A DNA stretch of 64,000 bases from Geothrix sp. 21YS21S-2 (GTDB lineage Bacteria > Acidobacteriota > Holophagae > Holophagales > Holophagaceae). The notes beneath the pieces were generated by a model, which did not search any database, was not told the DNA's origin, and saw nothing but the letters and a program-made list of their open reading frames with translations. The position numbers and the translations under genes were made by a program. Shown here one piece after another: positions 1 through 7,130 of this stretch. Numbering within the stretch: position 1 is the stretch's first letter; each line of letters starts with the position of its first letter. Location: assembly GCF_030846775.1 (NCBI RefSeq), contig NZ_CP132910.1, forward strand, positions 964,001 to 1,028,000, given 5' to 3'.

Positions 1-11
1 TAGTAATTCTA

Positions 12-536
12 TTAATTATAGACCTTTGTTTTCTTTATCATTTCCAGGAATTTAAGATGGATTGCACTTGTATTTTCAGCGTATTTCTTCATATCAATTG
101 AATATATTGCCGCTAATGGCCCAGTGGTGATATAAACAAAATCAGACTTAACATCTTTGACAATTCCATCGATTCCGTCGATTACATTTTGGTCTCCAGA
201 CAAAAGATGTAAATCATATAATGTTAATTCAATAGATTCCAATTCATGACCTATTTCCTGTGATAATTGATTGACCTTGCTTGGATTTGTGCTATAAGAA
301 GCATCAAATCTAGGGTCACGATAATTTGGATCAATCTTTCCATTAAATTCATTTGAAATTTCACGTCTATAGCCTATTATTTTATTAATGCTTTTATAAA
401 TTGATATATAATCACTTTTGGCAAGATCAGCCTTTTTGAGGGTAATCTCATTTTTTAATTGATTTTTGTTTGACATGTAGCTTCCAGCTATCGCAAGGAT
501 ACCTCCAACCATTACTGACATCACCGGCATTAGCAT
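12..536 (-). CDS. Membrane-anchored hypothetical protein of the integrated element
   Basis: I do not recognise a family. The product is about 175 aa: one N-terminal hydrophobic segment (residues ~4-20, MPVMSVMVGGILAIAGSY) followed by a soluble, partly helical domain rich in Lys, Asp and Ile. The frame is open up to 659, but I choose the ATG at 536 because AAAAGGG lies 8 bases upstream (545-551) and the membrane segment then sits at the very N-terminus. Base composition is strongly AT-rich compared with the chromosome right of 3.2 kb, so it belongs to the foreign segment with the integrase. A one-pass membrane protein with a cytoplasmic or periplasmic domain is all that can be inferred. Confidence 0.6.
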   Translation of the reverse strand: MLMPVMSVMVGGILAIAGSYMSNKNQLKNEITLKKADLAKSDYISIYKSINKIIGYRREISNEFNGKIDPNYRDPRFDASYSTNPSKVNQLSQEIGHELESIELTLYDLHLLSGDQNVIDGIDGIVKDVKSDFVYITTGPLAAIYSIDMKKYAENTSAIHLKFLEMIKKTKVYN

Positions 537-717
537 CTCGCTAACCCTTTTCTGTTTGCCTTCATTAACATTCCTCAATCTATTAAAAATATAATACGGC
601 TTTCTACGCACTGGAAACCTCCTATGTGAAATCCTTAGCTTCCCGAGGAGAAAAGACACCCAATCTTCCGACCTCCGGTTTTGTGCCCTACCCTACTCCA
701 AAACCCCAAATAAAAAA

Positions 718-739
718 AGAGCCTCAATCAAGAGGCTCT
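718..739 (-). terminator. Intrinsic terminator of the 765-1478 gene
   Basis: On the minus strand AGAGCCTC (739-732) pairs perfectly with GAGGCTCT (725-718) around a 6-base loop and runs straight into a T tract (complement of the A run at 712-718). It lies 26 bases after the stop codon of the upstream minus-strand gene, the textbook position for a rho-independent terminator. Confidence 0.85.
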
Positions 740-764
740 GATCTTGAGTGGTAGCTAGTGCTGG

Positions 765-1478
765 CTACTTGAGCTTCTTAGAGGCGCGAGCCTTGGCAAG
801 AGCCTTGATGGCGGCCAGATTCCCCTTCCGGCTCGACGTTTTGATGTATCCGGTCGGGCCAGTGCCGAATTGCTTCTGATACGAGGTAAGAATGTCGATC
901 GCTTCAGCCTTGAAGGTTTCAGTAGCTACGGCCACCTGGAATTGCATCACCATCTCTTCAGGAGTGCCCTTGAACCTCTTGGCAATACCCTTAGCGAAGG
1001 TTTCAGCATTCTTCTCAACCTGCGTAGCCCTCTGACCTGTTCCCACGCTCTTCTTAGGCTTGATGGCAACCATAGCCGAGAGAGCTTCAGAGTATTCCAT
1101 TTCAGCCGCCTCAACAGCATCAAGGAAGGCTGAATACTTCTTCTCCAGAGCCGCATAGATGATGTGGTTCTGTCGTGCTTCAGGCTTGCCAGCAATTTCA
1201 GATTCAAGCCTAGTGATTACAGCGGCAGGGATGGAGATCTTGCCAAAGCGATATTCGGCCTTGTCGCTCTTGCCGGTGCCTTTGATGTAGCTGAAGAGGT
1301 TTTCCTTTTTCATTACGGGCATCTTGTCTCCTGTGGGTTGTGGTGCCGGTGAAGGTGGAAGAGATGGAGTAGCAGAGATGATGATTTGTGTAGCTTGAGC
1401 CTCTGTCTTTTGAGCGTCAAGCTGTTTCTGCTTCTCCAGCTTGGCTCTAGCACTATTCGGAAATTTGAAGATTGACAT
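765..1478 (-). CDS. Hypothetical element-borne protein with a basic C-terminal tail
   Basis: A 237-aa protein of no family I recognise. The start ATG at 1478 is set by GGAGG 8 bases upstream (1487-1491); an in-frame ATG at 1493 has no such site. The sequence shows an Ala/Gln-rich helical N-terminus, a Pro-rich linker (residues ~35-50), a charged helical core and a strongly basic tail ending in KALAKARASKKLK. The basic tail suggests nucleic-acid binding, but that is inference. It is divergent from the integrase gene with 219 bases between the starts, so both may share a control region. AT-richer codon use than the host places it in the integrated element. Confidence 0.7.
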   Translation of the reverse strand: MSIFKFPNSARAKLEKQKQLDAQKTEAQATQIIISATPSLPPSPAPQPTGDKMPVMKKENLFSYIKGTGKSDKAEYRFGKISIPAAVITRLESEIAGKPEARQNHIIYAALEKKYSAFLDAVEAAEMEYSEALSAMVAIKPKKSVGTGQRATQVEKNAETFAKGIAKRFKGTPEEMVMQFQVAVATETFKAEAIDILTSYQKQFGTGPTGYIKTSSRKGNLAAIKALAKARASKKLK

Positions 1479-1697
1479 ATGCACTACCTCCAATGTTCAG
1501 TATATGCTTATGATATAGATTGCAAGATATTATTTTACGATTGTTATTCAATGCTAGATCCAGCCTTGAGAAGCCATCTCATCCACCCCTGAACCAAAGA
1601 TTTTCTTCTCCAGGCCTCTTCTGATAGTGCTACCATTTCCTAGCTTTCTTGCCTAACAGAATGTCCGAGATGCTAGACCATCTACAGGAGAGATGAG

Positions 1698-2888
1698 ATG
1701 CCAGCACCAAAGCTAAAGGCACCAATTATTAAGCTTGCAACAAAGGAAGAGGCTGTAGCTAAAGACAGGGTATCCAGGGGCGGATTGAAGAAGAGAGGCC
1801 GATACTACCACTATCGATTTGAGGTAGAAGGCCATGAATACACAGGCTCCACCAAACAGGAGACCTTGAAAGAGGCTAAGAAAGAGCTAGAAAGGCAGAG
1901 ACAGAAGATCCACCATCGGACCAAAGGAACACCTTTCAATCCCCTACTTTCCGAGCTAATCACAGAATGGGAGAAGACCCAAAGAGCGGACAACCATTCA
2001 GAGAAGCACATAGCCAATTGTTCCAGACTCTTCAAGGATCATGTCTACCCTGTCATCAAAGAACACTTCAACCATGAGACTGGAGACATCAAGCTTGATT
2101 CATTTACAGATAAGATGGTTGAACAGATTAAGATTGAATACCAAAAGACACATACTGAGCATGGATGCAATACGCTACTTAGATACGTGTCTGGCATTCT
2201 CAAGTATGGAAACAAAAATTACAAGATCGACATTCCAGCCGTATCCAAGCTCAAAGCGCAGAAGAAGCCAATCACGTATCTTGATGAAGAAGAAATATTT
2301 ACTTTCTTGGATCACATTGATTTCAAGAACAGCAAGGCTGGCAATGGAGCCAAGGTCCCATTGAATGTCCAAATCAGCTTTGCTGTAAGGGTAATGCTCT
2401 TCATGGGATTCAGAGAAGATGAAGTGCTGGATATGACCTGGAATAATTACAATGCAAAGAATATGACCTACACCTTGAATCAAGACACCAAAGGCGGTGA
2501 ATCTCCTACCGTAGCTGTTCCAGAAGAAGTAGCAGAGTGGTTGCCCAAGCTCAAAGTGAATGGAGCCTACCTACTGCATCAGCCGGATGGATCTAGGCAC
2601 CACGAGGGATACACGAGCAACCCGATTAGACGAGCTTCAAAGAAGATGGGTCGTAATTTTGGGCCTCACGAGCTACGCAGGACTCACGGCTGTATGCTGG
2701 CCTTTCTTCAGACTGGAGCCTTCACCATCCAAAAGGCACTACGTCACAAGAGCATTGCCACTTCACAGGCATATGTGGATATAGCCAATCGGGTGGTAGC
2801 AGAGGCACAGGGAAAGATGATGGAGAACCTACGGAAAAATAGAGAGGCCCGGAAGCAGAAAGCAGATATAGAAGCAAGCAAAAAGTAA
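1698..2888 (+). CDS. Tyrosine site-specific integrase
   Basis: A 396-aa phage-type integrase of the tyrosine recombinase family. It catalyses strand exchange between an element and the chromosome through a covalent 3'-phosphotyrosine intermediate. The N-terminal ~65 residues (GGLKKRGRYYHYRFEVEG) look like an arm-binding domain, followed by a SAM-like core-binding domain (~70-180) and the catalytic domain (~200-375). Visible catalytic residues are Arg in GFREDEVLDM, the HELRRTH box, the RHKS box and Tyr in SQAYVDIA. Start ATG at 1698 has AGGAGA 6 bases upstream. The gene ends 250 bases from the 3' end of tRNA-Cys, the usual position of an integrase that uses a tRNA as attachment site. It appears intact. 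Confidence 0.93.
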   Translation: MPAPKLKAPIIKLATKEEAVAKDRVSRGGLKKRGRYYHYRFEVEGHEYTGSTKQETLKEAKKELERQRQKIHHRTKGTPFNPLLSELITEWEKTQRADNHSEKHIANCSRLFKDHVYPVIKEHFNHETGDIKLDSFTDKMVEQIKIEYQKTHTEHGCNTLLRYVSGILKYGNKNYKIDIPAVSKLKAQKKPITYLDEEEIFTFLDHIDFKNSKAGNGAKVPLNVQISFAVRVMLFMGFREDEVLDMTWNNYNAKNMTYTLNQDTKGGESPTVAVPEEVAEWLPKLKVNGAYLLHQPDGSRHHEGYTSNPIRRASKKMGRNFGPHELRRTHGCMLAFLQTGAFTIQKALRHKSIATSQAYVDIANRVVAEAQGKMMENLRKNREARKQKADIEASKK

Positions 2889-2920
2889 CATCTCAAAAAT
2901 ATTATTAGAAACCAATTGAC

Positions 2921-2949
2921 AGAGGCTAGGATCTATGATCTTGGCCTCT
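2921..2949 (+). terminator. Hairpin downstream of the integrase, probable terminator
   Basis: AGAGGC and the following bases fold into a 13-bp stem (2921-2933 with 2937-2949, two G-T wobbles) around a TAT loop, 32 bases after the integrase stop. The following T tract is weak (TTCCCAATTTT), so termination is probable rather than certain. Confidence 0.5.
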
Positions 2950-3085
2950 TCCCAATTTTGAGACTATCTGATCTGGGACAAGAGAGCCTGGATCAGTGAT
3001 GGAGAGAAGCGGCCAAAAATTAGTAGTGGCGTGATTGGGCCTAGCTGAAAGGTCGTGCAAAAGTCGTAGCACAGCGTGGAACAAT

Positions 3086-3112
3086 GAAAAGGCCCCGTGG
3101 AACACAGGGCCT
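3086..3112 (-). terminator. Terminator of tRNA-Cys
   Basis: Read on the minus strand, AGGCCC (3112-3107) pairs with GGGCCT (3095-3090) and is followed by TTTTC, 25 bases after the tRNA 3' end. If the element integrated at the tRNA 3' end, this terminator may have been brought in by the element, which would keep tRNA-Cys transcription insulated from it. Confidence 0.6.
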
Positions 3113-3136
3113 AAATCGTTGAATCTATTGGTGTTT

Positions 3137-3211
3137 TGGAGGCGCCGATCGGAATCGAACCGATGAATGGCAGATTTGCAGTCTGCGGCCTTACCACTTG
3201 GCTACGGCGCC
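3137..3211 (-). tRNA. tRNA-Cys (GCA)
   Basis: A complete cloverleaf on the minus strand: acceptor stem GGCGCCG with CGGCGCC, discriminator T and encoded CCA (complement of 3137-3139), anticodon stem GCAGA/TCTGC with loop CTGCAAA, giving anticodon GCA, and a T arm GGTTCGATTCC. The integrase gene lies 3' of it, so its 3' half is the likely attachment site (attR or attL); the second repeat copy must lie left of the window. Confidence 0.95.
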
Positions 3212-3263
3212 ATAGCCCATAGGCTACCACAGCCTGCCCGGATCGGCTCCCCCAAAGTCGGGA

Positions 3264-5288
3264 TCACACCCCGGGCGCCAGCGCCCTGGCGGCTTCCAGG
3301 CCCCGCTTCACATCGTCGAGGCTGTAGGGCTTGGGCAGCAGAACCACGGCCGGGAACCGGTCCACGAGGTCCAGCACGGCCCGGTCCACGTGGCCCGTGG
3401 CGAGCAGCACCGGCACCGGCCAGCGCTCCCGGAGGCGCGGCAGGGTGCCCGAGCCCCCGAGGCCGGGCATGTTCATGTCCAGGATGACCACGTCGGGCAG
3501 CGGGCCCAGGGTCAGGGCCTCCAGGGCCTCCTCGCCGGTGGAGGCGGTGGAGGGACAGGTGCCCAGGAGTTCCAGGAGCACCTGCATGGTGCAGCGGATC
3601 AGCTCGTCGTCGTCCACCACCAGCACGTTCATGGGGGCGGCGTCCCCGGCGGGGCGGGGGGCGGCGGGCTCCGGGCGGCCCGGGGCCGCGGCGGAGGCGG
3701 GCAGACGGATCCGCACCTGGGTTCCGGCGCCCGGCTCGCTCTGGATGTCCAGCTGGCCCCGGTGGGCCTTCACGGTGCGGAAGACCATGGCGAGCCCCAG
3801 GCCGGTGCCCTTGCCCACGTCCTTCGTCGTGAAGAACGGGTCCGTGGCCCGGGCGAGGACCTCGGGGCTCATGCCGCACCCCGTGTCCTCCACGACGACC
3901 TCCACCCAGTCGTTGTCGGCGTTGCGCGTGCGGAGCGTGAGCGTGCCGGCGTCCCCCATGGCGTCCACGGCGTTCACGCAGAGGTTCATGAGCAGGTGCA
4001 CCAGGGCGCCGGGGTCCCCCCGGATGCCCCGGAGCGCCGGATCCAGGTCCAGGCGCAGGTCGACCCGGGACAGGGTGCTGCGTTCCAGGAGGGCCACCTC
4101 CTCGTGGAGCAGCTCGTTCAGGTCCAGCTCCCGCTCCTCCGCGGGCCGCGCCCGGGCGAAGTCCAGCAGGCCCCTGACCATCTTCCCGCCGCGCTGGGCC
4201 GCCTTGATGATGGTCTCGAAGGCAAGGCGGGCCGGGCTGCCCGGGGGCTGGGCCCCCAGGTTGGCCGAGGCCAGCCCCAGGATGGCGCCCAGCACGTTGT
4301 TCATGTCGTGGGCGATGCCGCCGGCCATGCTGCCAAGGCTGTCCATCTTCTGGGACTGGAGGAGCTGGTTCTGGAGCCGGAGGGTCTCGGCCTCCGCGCG
4401 CCTGCGCGGGCCGATATCCCGGATGAACGCGAACAGCTCGTCGCCGTCCGGCAGCGCCTGCACGCAGAGCTCCACCGGCATGAGGCTGCCGTCCTTGCGC
4501 CGGTGCACGGTCTCGAAGCGGTTGTTCTCCCCGGTGCGGATGGCCTTGATGTGGTCGAGGATCTCCCCGGGGCCCTCCTGGGCCTCCACGAGGGCGATGG
4601 GCTGGCCCAGGAGCTCCTCGCGGGCATACAGGCTCATGGCGCAGTACGCGTCGTTCACGGAGCGGATCCGGCCGCCGTGGTCCGCCGTCCAGAAGCCGTC
4701 CATCGCGGTCCGGAGGATCGCGCGGGAGCGCTCCTCGCTCAGCTCCAGCGACGCCCGGGCCTCCTGAGTGCGCCGCTGCATCATGCCCTGGCTGGCCATG
4801 GATTCGGCGAGCCGGGTGATGAAGCCGAGGTGCCGGTCGATCAGCTCGCGGGTGAGGACCGGCACCCGGGCGAAGGCCTCCCCGTAGGCCGCCCCGTCAA
4901 ACCCGAAGGCCGCCGCCTGGGCCTTCACCGCCTCCGGGTCCGGGGGCTCCAGGAGGACCTGCCCCGTGAAGACGTTGGCCAGGTGCCTCCCCTCGACCAC
5001 CAGGGGGGCAGCGGCGTCGACCAGGCCGCGCGGGCAGGTGGCCTGCGCCTTCCCGGCGGAGGTGAGCCCGGCGGCCAGGCCCAGGTCGCTGGCGAGACAA
5101 TCCCTGGCCGCGTCCGGATGAAGGCGGTGGAACTTCGCGCAGACCTCCTGCCAGCCCGAGGCCGTCAGCACCTGGCCTTCCAGGCCGATGATGGCGGACG
5201 GAATCCCAGCCGACTCGAACAGGGCGTCCAGAAGGACCTGGAGCCTGGGCAGGTCGAGGATTTCCTGGAGGCGTGGGGCCTCAGGCAA
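3264..5288 (-). CDS. Hybrid sensor histidine kinase with PocR and receiver domains
   Basis: A 674-aa cytoplasmic hybrid kinase. Residues ~15-165 match the PocR-type ligand-binding domain (Cys-rich, VCAKFHRLHPDA, ANVFTGQVLL), ~185-295 a PAS domain, ~312-380 the phosphoacceptor domain with H-box GGIAHDMNN (His327), ~425-530 the ATPase domain (N-box [31 protein letters not shown]), and ~554-670 a receiver with Asp604 (VILDMNMPG) and Lys653. There is no membrane segment. PocR domains are thought to bind small ligands, in some cases hydrocarbon derivatives; the ligand here is unknown. The start is TTG at 5288, with GGGAGG 5 bases upstream (5294-5299). A TATTAT box at 5344-5349 (minus) could be its -10. 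It is unpaired with a DNA-binding regulator in this window. Confidence 0.9.
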   Translation of the reverse strand: MPEAPRLQEILDLPRLQVLLDALFESAGIPSAIIGLEGQVLTASGWQEVCAKFHRLHPDAARDCLASDLGLAAGLTSAGKAQATCPRGLVDAAAPLVVEGRHLANVFTGQVLLEPPDPEAVKAQAAAFGFDGAAYGEAFARVPVLTRELIDRHLGFITRLAESMASQGMMQRRTQEARASLELSEERSRAILRTAMDGFWTADHGGRIRSVNDAYCAMSLYAREELLGQPIALVEAQEGPGEILDHIKAIRTGENNRFETVHRRKDGSLMPVELCVQALPDGDELFAFIRDIGPRRRAEAETLRLQNQLLQSQKMDSLGSMAGGIAHDMNNVLGAILGLASANLGAQPPGSPARLAFETIIKAAQRGGKMVRGLLDFARARPAEERELDLNELLHEEVALLERSTLSRVDLRLDLDPALRGIRGDPGALVHLLMNLCVNAVDAMGDAGTLTLRTRNADNDWVEVVVEDTGCGMSPEVLARATDPFFTTKDVGKGTGLGLAMVFRTVKAHRGQLDIQSEPGAGTQVRIRLPASAAAPGRPEPAAPRPAGDAAPMNVLVVDDDELIRCTMQVLLELLGTCPSTASTGEEALEALTLGPLPDVVILDMNMPGLGGSGTLPRLRERWPVPVLLATGHVDRAVLDLVDRFPAVVLLPKPYSLDDVKRGLEAARALAPGV

Positions 5289-5477
5289 GGGAGCCTCCCG
5301 GACGAAGACGGCGTGGCTGGCAAAGAGGGGACCACCTAGGCAAATAATAGGCTCATTCCAGCAGCGGGCTCATGAACATTGCGCCTTTATGCCTAATCGC
5401 AATCCCGTCCCCAGGGGTGGGCGGGGGCGCCGGAAGGACCGTATATTGGGACATCCCCCCGCCTCCAAGGAGGTCCC

Positions 5478-5726
5478 GTGGCCGTCCTGGATGCATGCAA
5501 CCTCTGCGGAGGAATGGGGTTCCTCCGGTTTCCCGAGGGGGACCGGCACCTCTCGGGCCGCTGTCCGGCCTGCCGTGGCGCCGGGGTGGTGGAATCCTGG
5601 CGGCAGGCGACAGCCGCCGGGCATGCCGGGTGGCTGTGCGGGCCCGCCCACAGGCTGGATGGAGCTGAAGTCCGCCTCACCTTGCGGGTGCGCGCCGAAC
5701 GTGAGTTCCGGGCCTCGGAGCGGTGA
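5478..5726 (+). CDS. Small protein with a DnaJ-like zinc-finger motif
   Basis: An 82-aa protein beginning at GTG 5478, four bases after a strong AAGGAGG site (5468-5474), which makes it a real gene despite its size. Residues 8-37 carry CNLCGGMGF and CPACRGAG, the paired CxxCxGxG motifs of the DnaJ cysteine-rich zinc domain, here with only one pair set, enough for a single zinc ribbon. The C-terminal half is basic and has no recognised domain. It is not a full DnaJ. The downstream PAS-like pseudogene starts at an ATG overlapping its stop (TGATG), suggesting that the two were once translationally coupled. The function is unknown; a redox- or metal-sensitive adaptor is a guess. Confidence 0.65.
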   Translation: MAVLDACNLCGGMGFLRFPEGDRHLSGRCPACRGAGVVESWRQATAAGHAGWLCGPAHRLDGAEVRLTLRVRAEREFRASER

Positions 5727-6144
5727 TGGAAACCACCCATGGTTCGTGGTCGTGCCCCCCCGGCAGCGGGAGCCGGCCGAAAGCGGGCAGCCCTTCCGAA
5801 CCGTGGCGGAGGAGCGTCCGGTGGGCTTCCTCATGCACCGGGAGGGACCCTTCGTGGTTGCGAATCCGGAGGACGCCCGCCAGCCTCATCGGCAGGCGGG
5901 TCCAGGCCTTCATCCCTCCCGATGATCTTAGGGAAGCCTGCAAAGCGGTCCAGGCGACCCTGGCCTCCGGCCGGCCCCCAGGGGGCGCCTCCCGCGCGGG
6001 GACGGGTCCCTCGCCGGCGTGGCCGCCAACCGCCGGGCCGTGACCTGCGGGGAGCGGATCAGGCCCGACGGCCGCGCGCGCGGTTCCGTCCGGATCAGCT
6101 TCCTCGACCTGAGGATTTTTCCCGCCCGGGCCTCGCGCCGCTGA
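5726..6144 (+). pseudogene. Frameshifted PAS-like gene
   Basis: No single frame codes through this stretch, but a coherent PAS-like protein appears if the frame changes three times. It begins at ATG 5726 (overlapping the upstream stop) and shifts at the seven-C run at 5755-5761 into a frame with RPVGFLMHREGPFVVANPED. Near 5885 it shifts to LIGRRVQAFIPPDDLREA, and near 5985, at CCCCCAGGGGG, to GDGSLAGVAANRRAV and an end at 6144. The segment order (GxFVVANPE, then LIGRRV..FIPPDD) is typical of the PAS fold. Two breaks fall at homopolymers, so either this is a decayed gene or the assembly carries indel errors. No promoter of its own is visible. Confidence 0.45.
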
Positions 6145-6195
6145 CCATTTCGCCTAAATTGGGGGGACACCGCAGGTTGGGTAGGAGGAGACGTC

Positions 6196-6396
6196 ATGTC
6201 GCGTACCTCGCCGCACACTGTCCAATGCACAGGCTGTCGAAGGATCTTCGTGAACCCGTTCTGGATGCGGGAGCGCAGGGAATACCACGTCAAGTACCGC
6301 GTAAGCGTCTGCCCCCAGTGCATCGACCTGGGCGGCGCCCATCGGCCCGTGCCCCGGGAATCCACACCCCCCCCGAAGAGCTACGACCGGCCTTGA
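6196..6396 (+). CDS. Small zinc-ribbon-like hypothetical protein
   Basis: A 66-aa protein with a GGAGGAG site five bases before ATG 6196. Residues 11-14 (CTGC) and 39-42 (CPQC) form two CxxC pairs about 25 residues apart, the spacing of a zinc ribbon. Aromatic and basic residues lie between the pairs, and a Pro-rich tail follows. No family is recognised. Together with the 5478 gene and the broken PAS gene it forms a run of small, probably soluble proteins upstream of tRNA-Gly. DNA- or protein-binding is possible but not shown. Confidence 0.6.
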   Translation: MSRTSPHTVQCTGCRRIFVNPFWMRERREYHVKYRVSVCPQCIDLGGAHRPVPRESTPPPKSYDRP

Positions 6397-6470
6397 AACG
6401 GTACAGGGCCTCCAAAGGGGATCAAAGCCCTGCATCGTGAAGGCGCCCGGATCCGTCGTGGTCATGGCAA

Positions 6471-6500
6471 AAAACAAGGCCTCCGAAGAGGCCTTGTTTT
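6471..6500. terminator. Bidirectional intrinsic terminator
   Basis: A perfect 13-bp stem (AAAACAAGGCCTC, 6471-6483, with its complement at 6488-6500) closed by a CGAA tetraloop has T runs when read on either strand. It directly follows the minus-strand tRNA-Gly and also ends plus-strand transcription from the 6196 gene. Confidence 0.9.
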
Positions 6501-6501
6501 T

Positions 6502-6576
<75 letters not shown>

Positions 6577-6612
6577 GGGGGAGATTCAAGACTACCACAT
6601 TCGGCCGGAACG

Positions 6613-7053
6613 TCAACCCTGATTTGCTCCGCTGCAGGCGGGGCAGATGCCGAAGAGGCTGAGTTGGTGGCGGGTTATGCGGTACCCGCTCATCTTTTCC
6701 ATGCCGGCGAGACTGGATTCGATGCCGCATGCGTCCACCTCCACCGTCCGGCCGCAGGACTCGCAGGAAAGGTGGTGGTGGTGGGAGGAGGAGCGGCACA
6801 GGACGAAGCGCATCACCTGGTCCTGCCCCTGGAGGCTCTCCGCCCAGCCTTCGGTCACGAAGCGCTCCAAATTCCGGTACACGGTGGGCACGCCCGAACG
6901 GCCCTTCTCGAGGCGCTCCCAGATCTCCTCCACCGTCAGGGGGCGGTCGGAGGTCTGCAGGACCTTGAGGATGGCCTCCCGCTGCGGAGTCTGGCGCATG
7001 CCTGCGGCCCTCAGGGAGGGGGTCTGGGGATGGGCATGCTCGGCGTGGGACAT
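6613..7053 (-). CDS. Fur-family metal-responsive repressor
   Basis: A 146-aa Fur/Zur/PerR-type regulator. The N-terminal winged helix (residues ~12-85) contains RQTPQREAILKVL and GVPTVYRNLERFV, the DNA-recognition region. The dimerisation domain has the HHHHL metal motif and two CxxC pairs (CESC, CPAC) for structural zinc. Whether it senses zinc, iron or peroxide cannot be told from sequence; the two CxxC pairs fit Fur or Zur equally. The frame is open further upstream, but ATG 7053 (MSHAEHAHP) is the natural family start. It is divergent from the kinase at 7131, and an inverted repeat lies in the 77-base gap, so autoregulation and control of the kinase gene are plausible. Confidence 0.88.
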   Translation of the reverse strand: MSHAEHAHPQTPSLRAAGMRQTPQREAILKVLQTSDRPLTVEEIWERLEKGRSGVPTVYRNLERFVTEGWAESLQGQDQVMRFVLCRSSSHHHHLSCESCGRTVEVDACGIESSLAGMEKMSGYRITRHQLSLFGICPACSGANQG

Positions 7054-7060
7054 GGTCCCA

Positions 7061-7080
7061 GAATGCCAAAAAAGGCGTTC
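7061..7080. promoter_or_regulatory. Inverted repeat in the Fur/kinase divergent region, candidate operator
   Basis: GAATGCC-N6-GGCGTTC (7061-7067 and 7074-7080, one mismatch) is centred between the divergent starts at 7053 and 7131. Arm size and symmetry suit a dimeric winged-helix repressor, but it does not match the Escherichia coli Fur or Zur box closely. Confidence 0.35.
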
Positions 7081-7130
7081 CCTGAGACATTTTTCTCTGA
7101 AAAACCCGCCGGGGGAGGCATCCTTACCCC

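Noticed and set aside
870-1352. Small plus-strand frames opposite the 765-1478 gene
   Set aside because: No ribosome site, and the minus-strand gene has a strong start and its own terminator.
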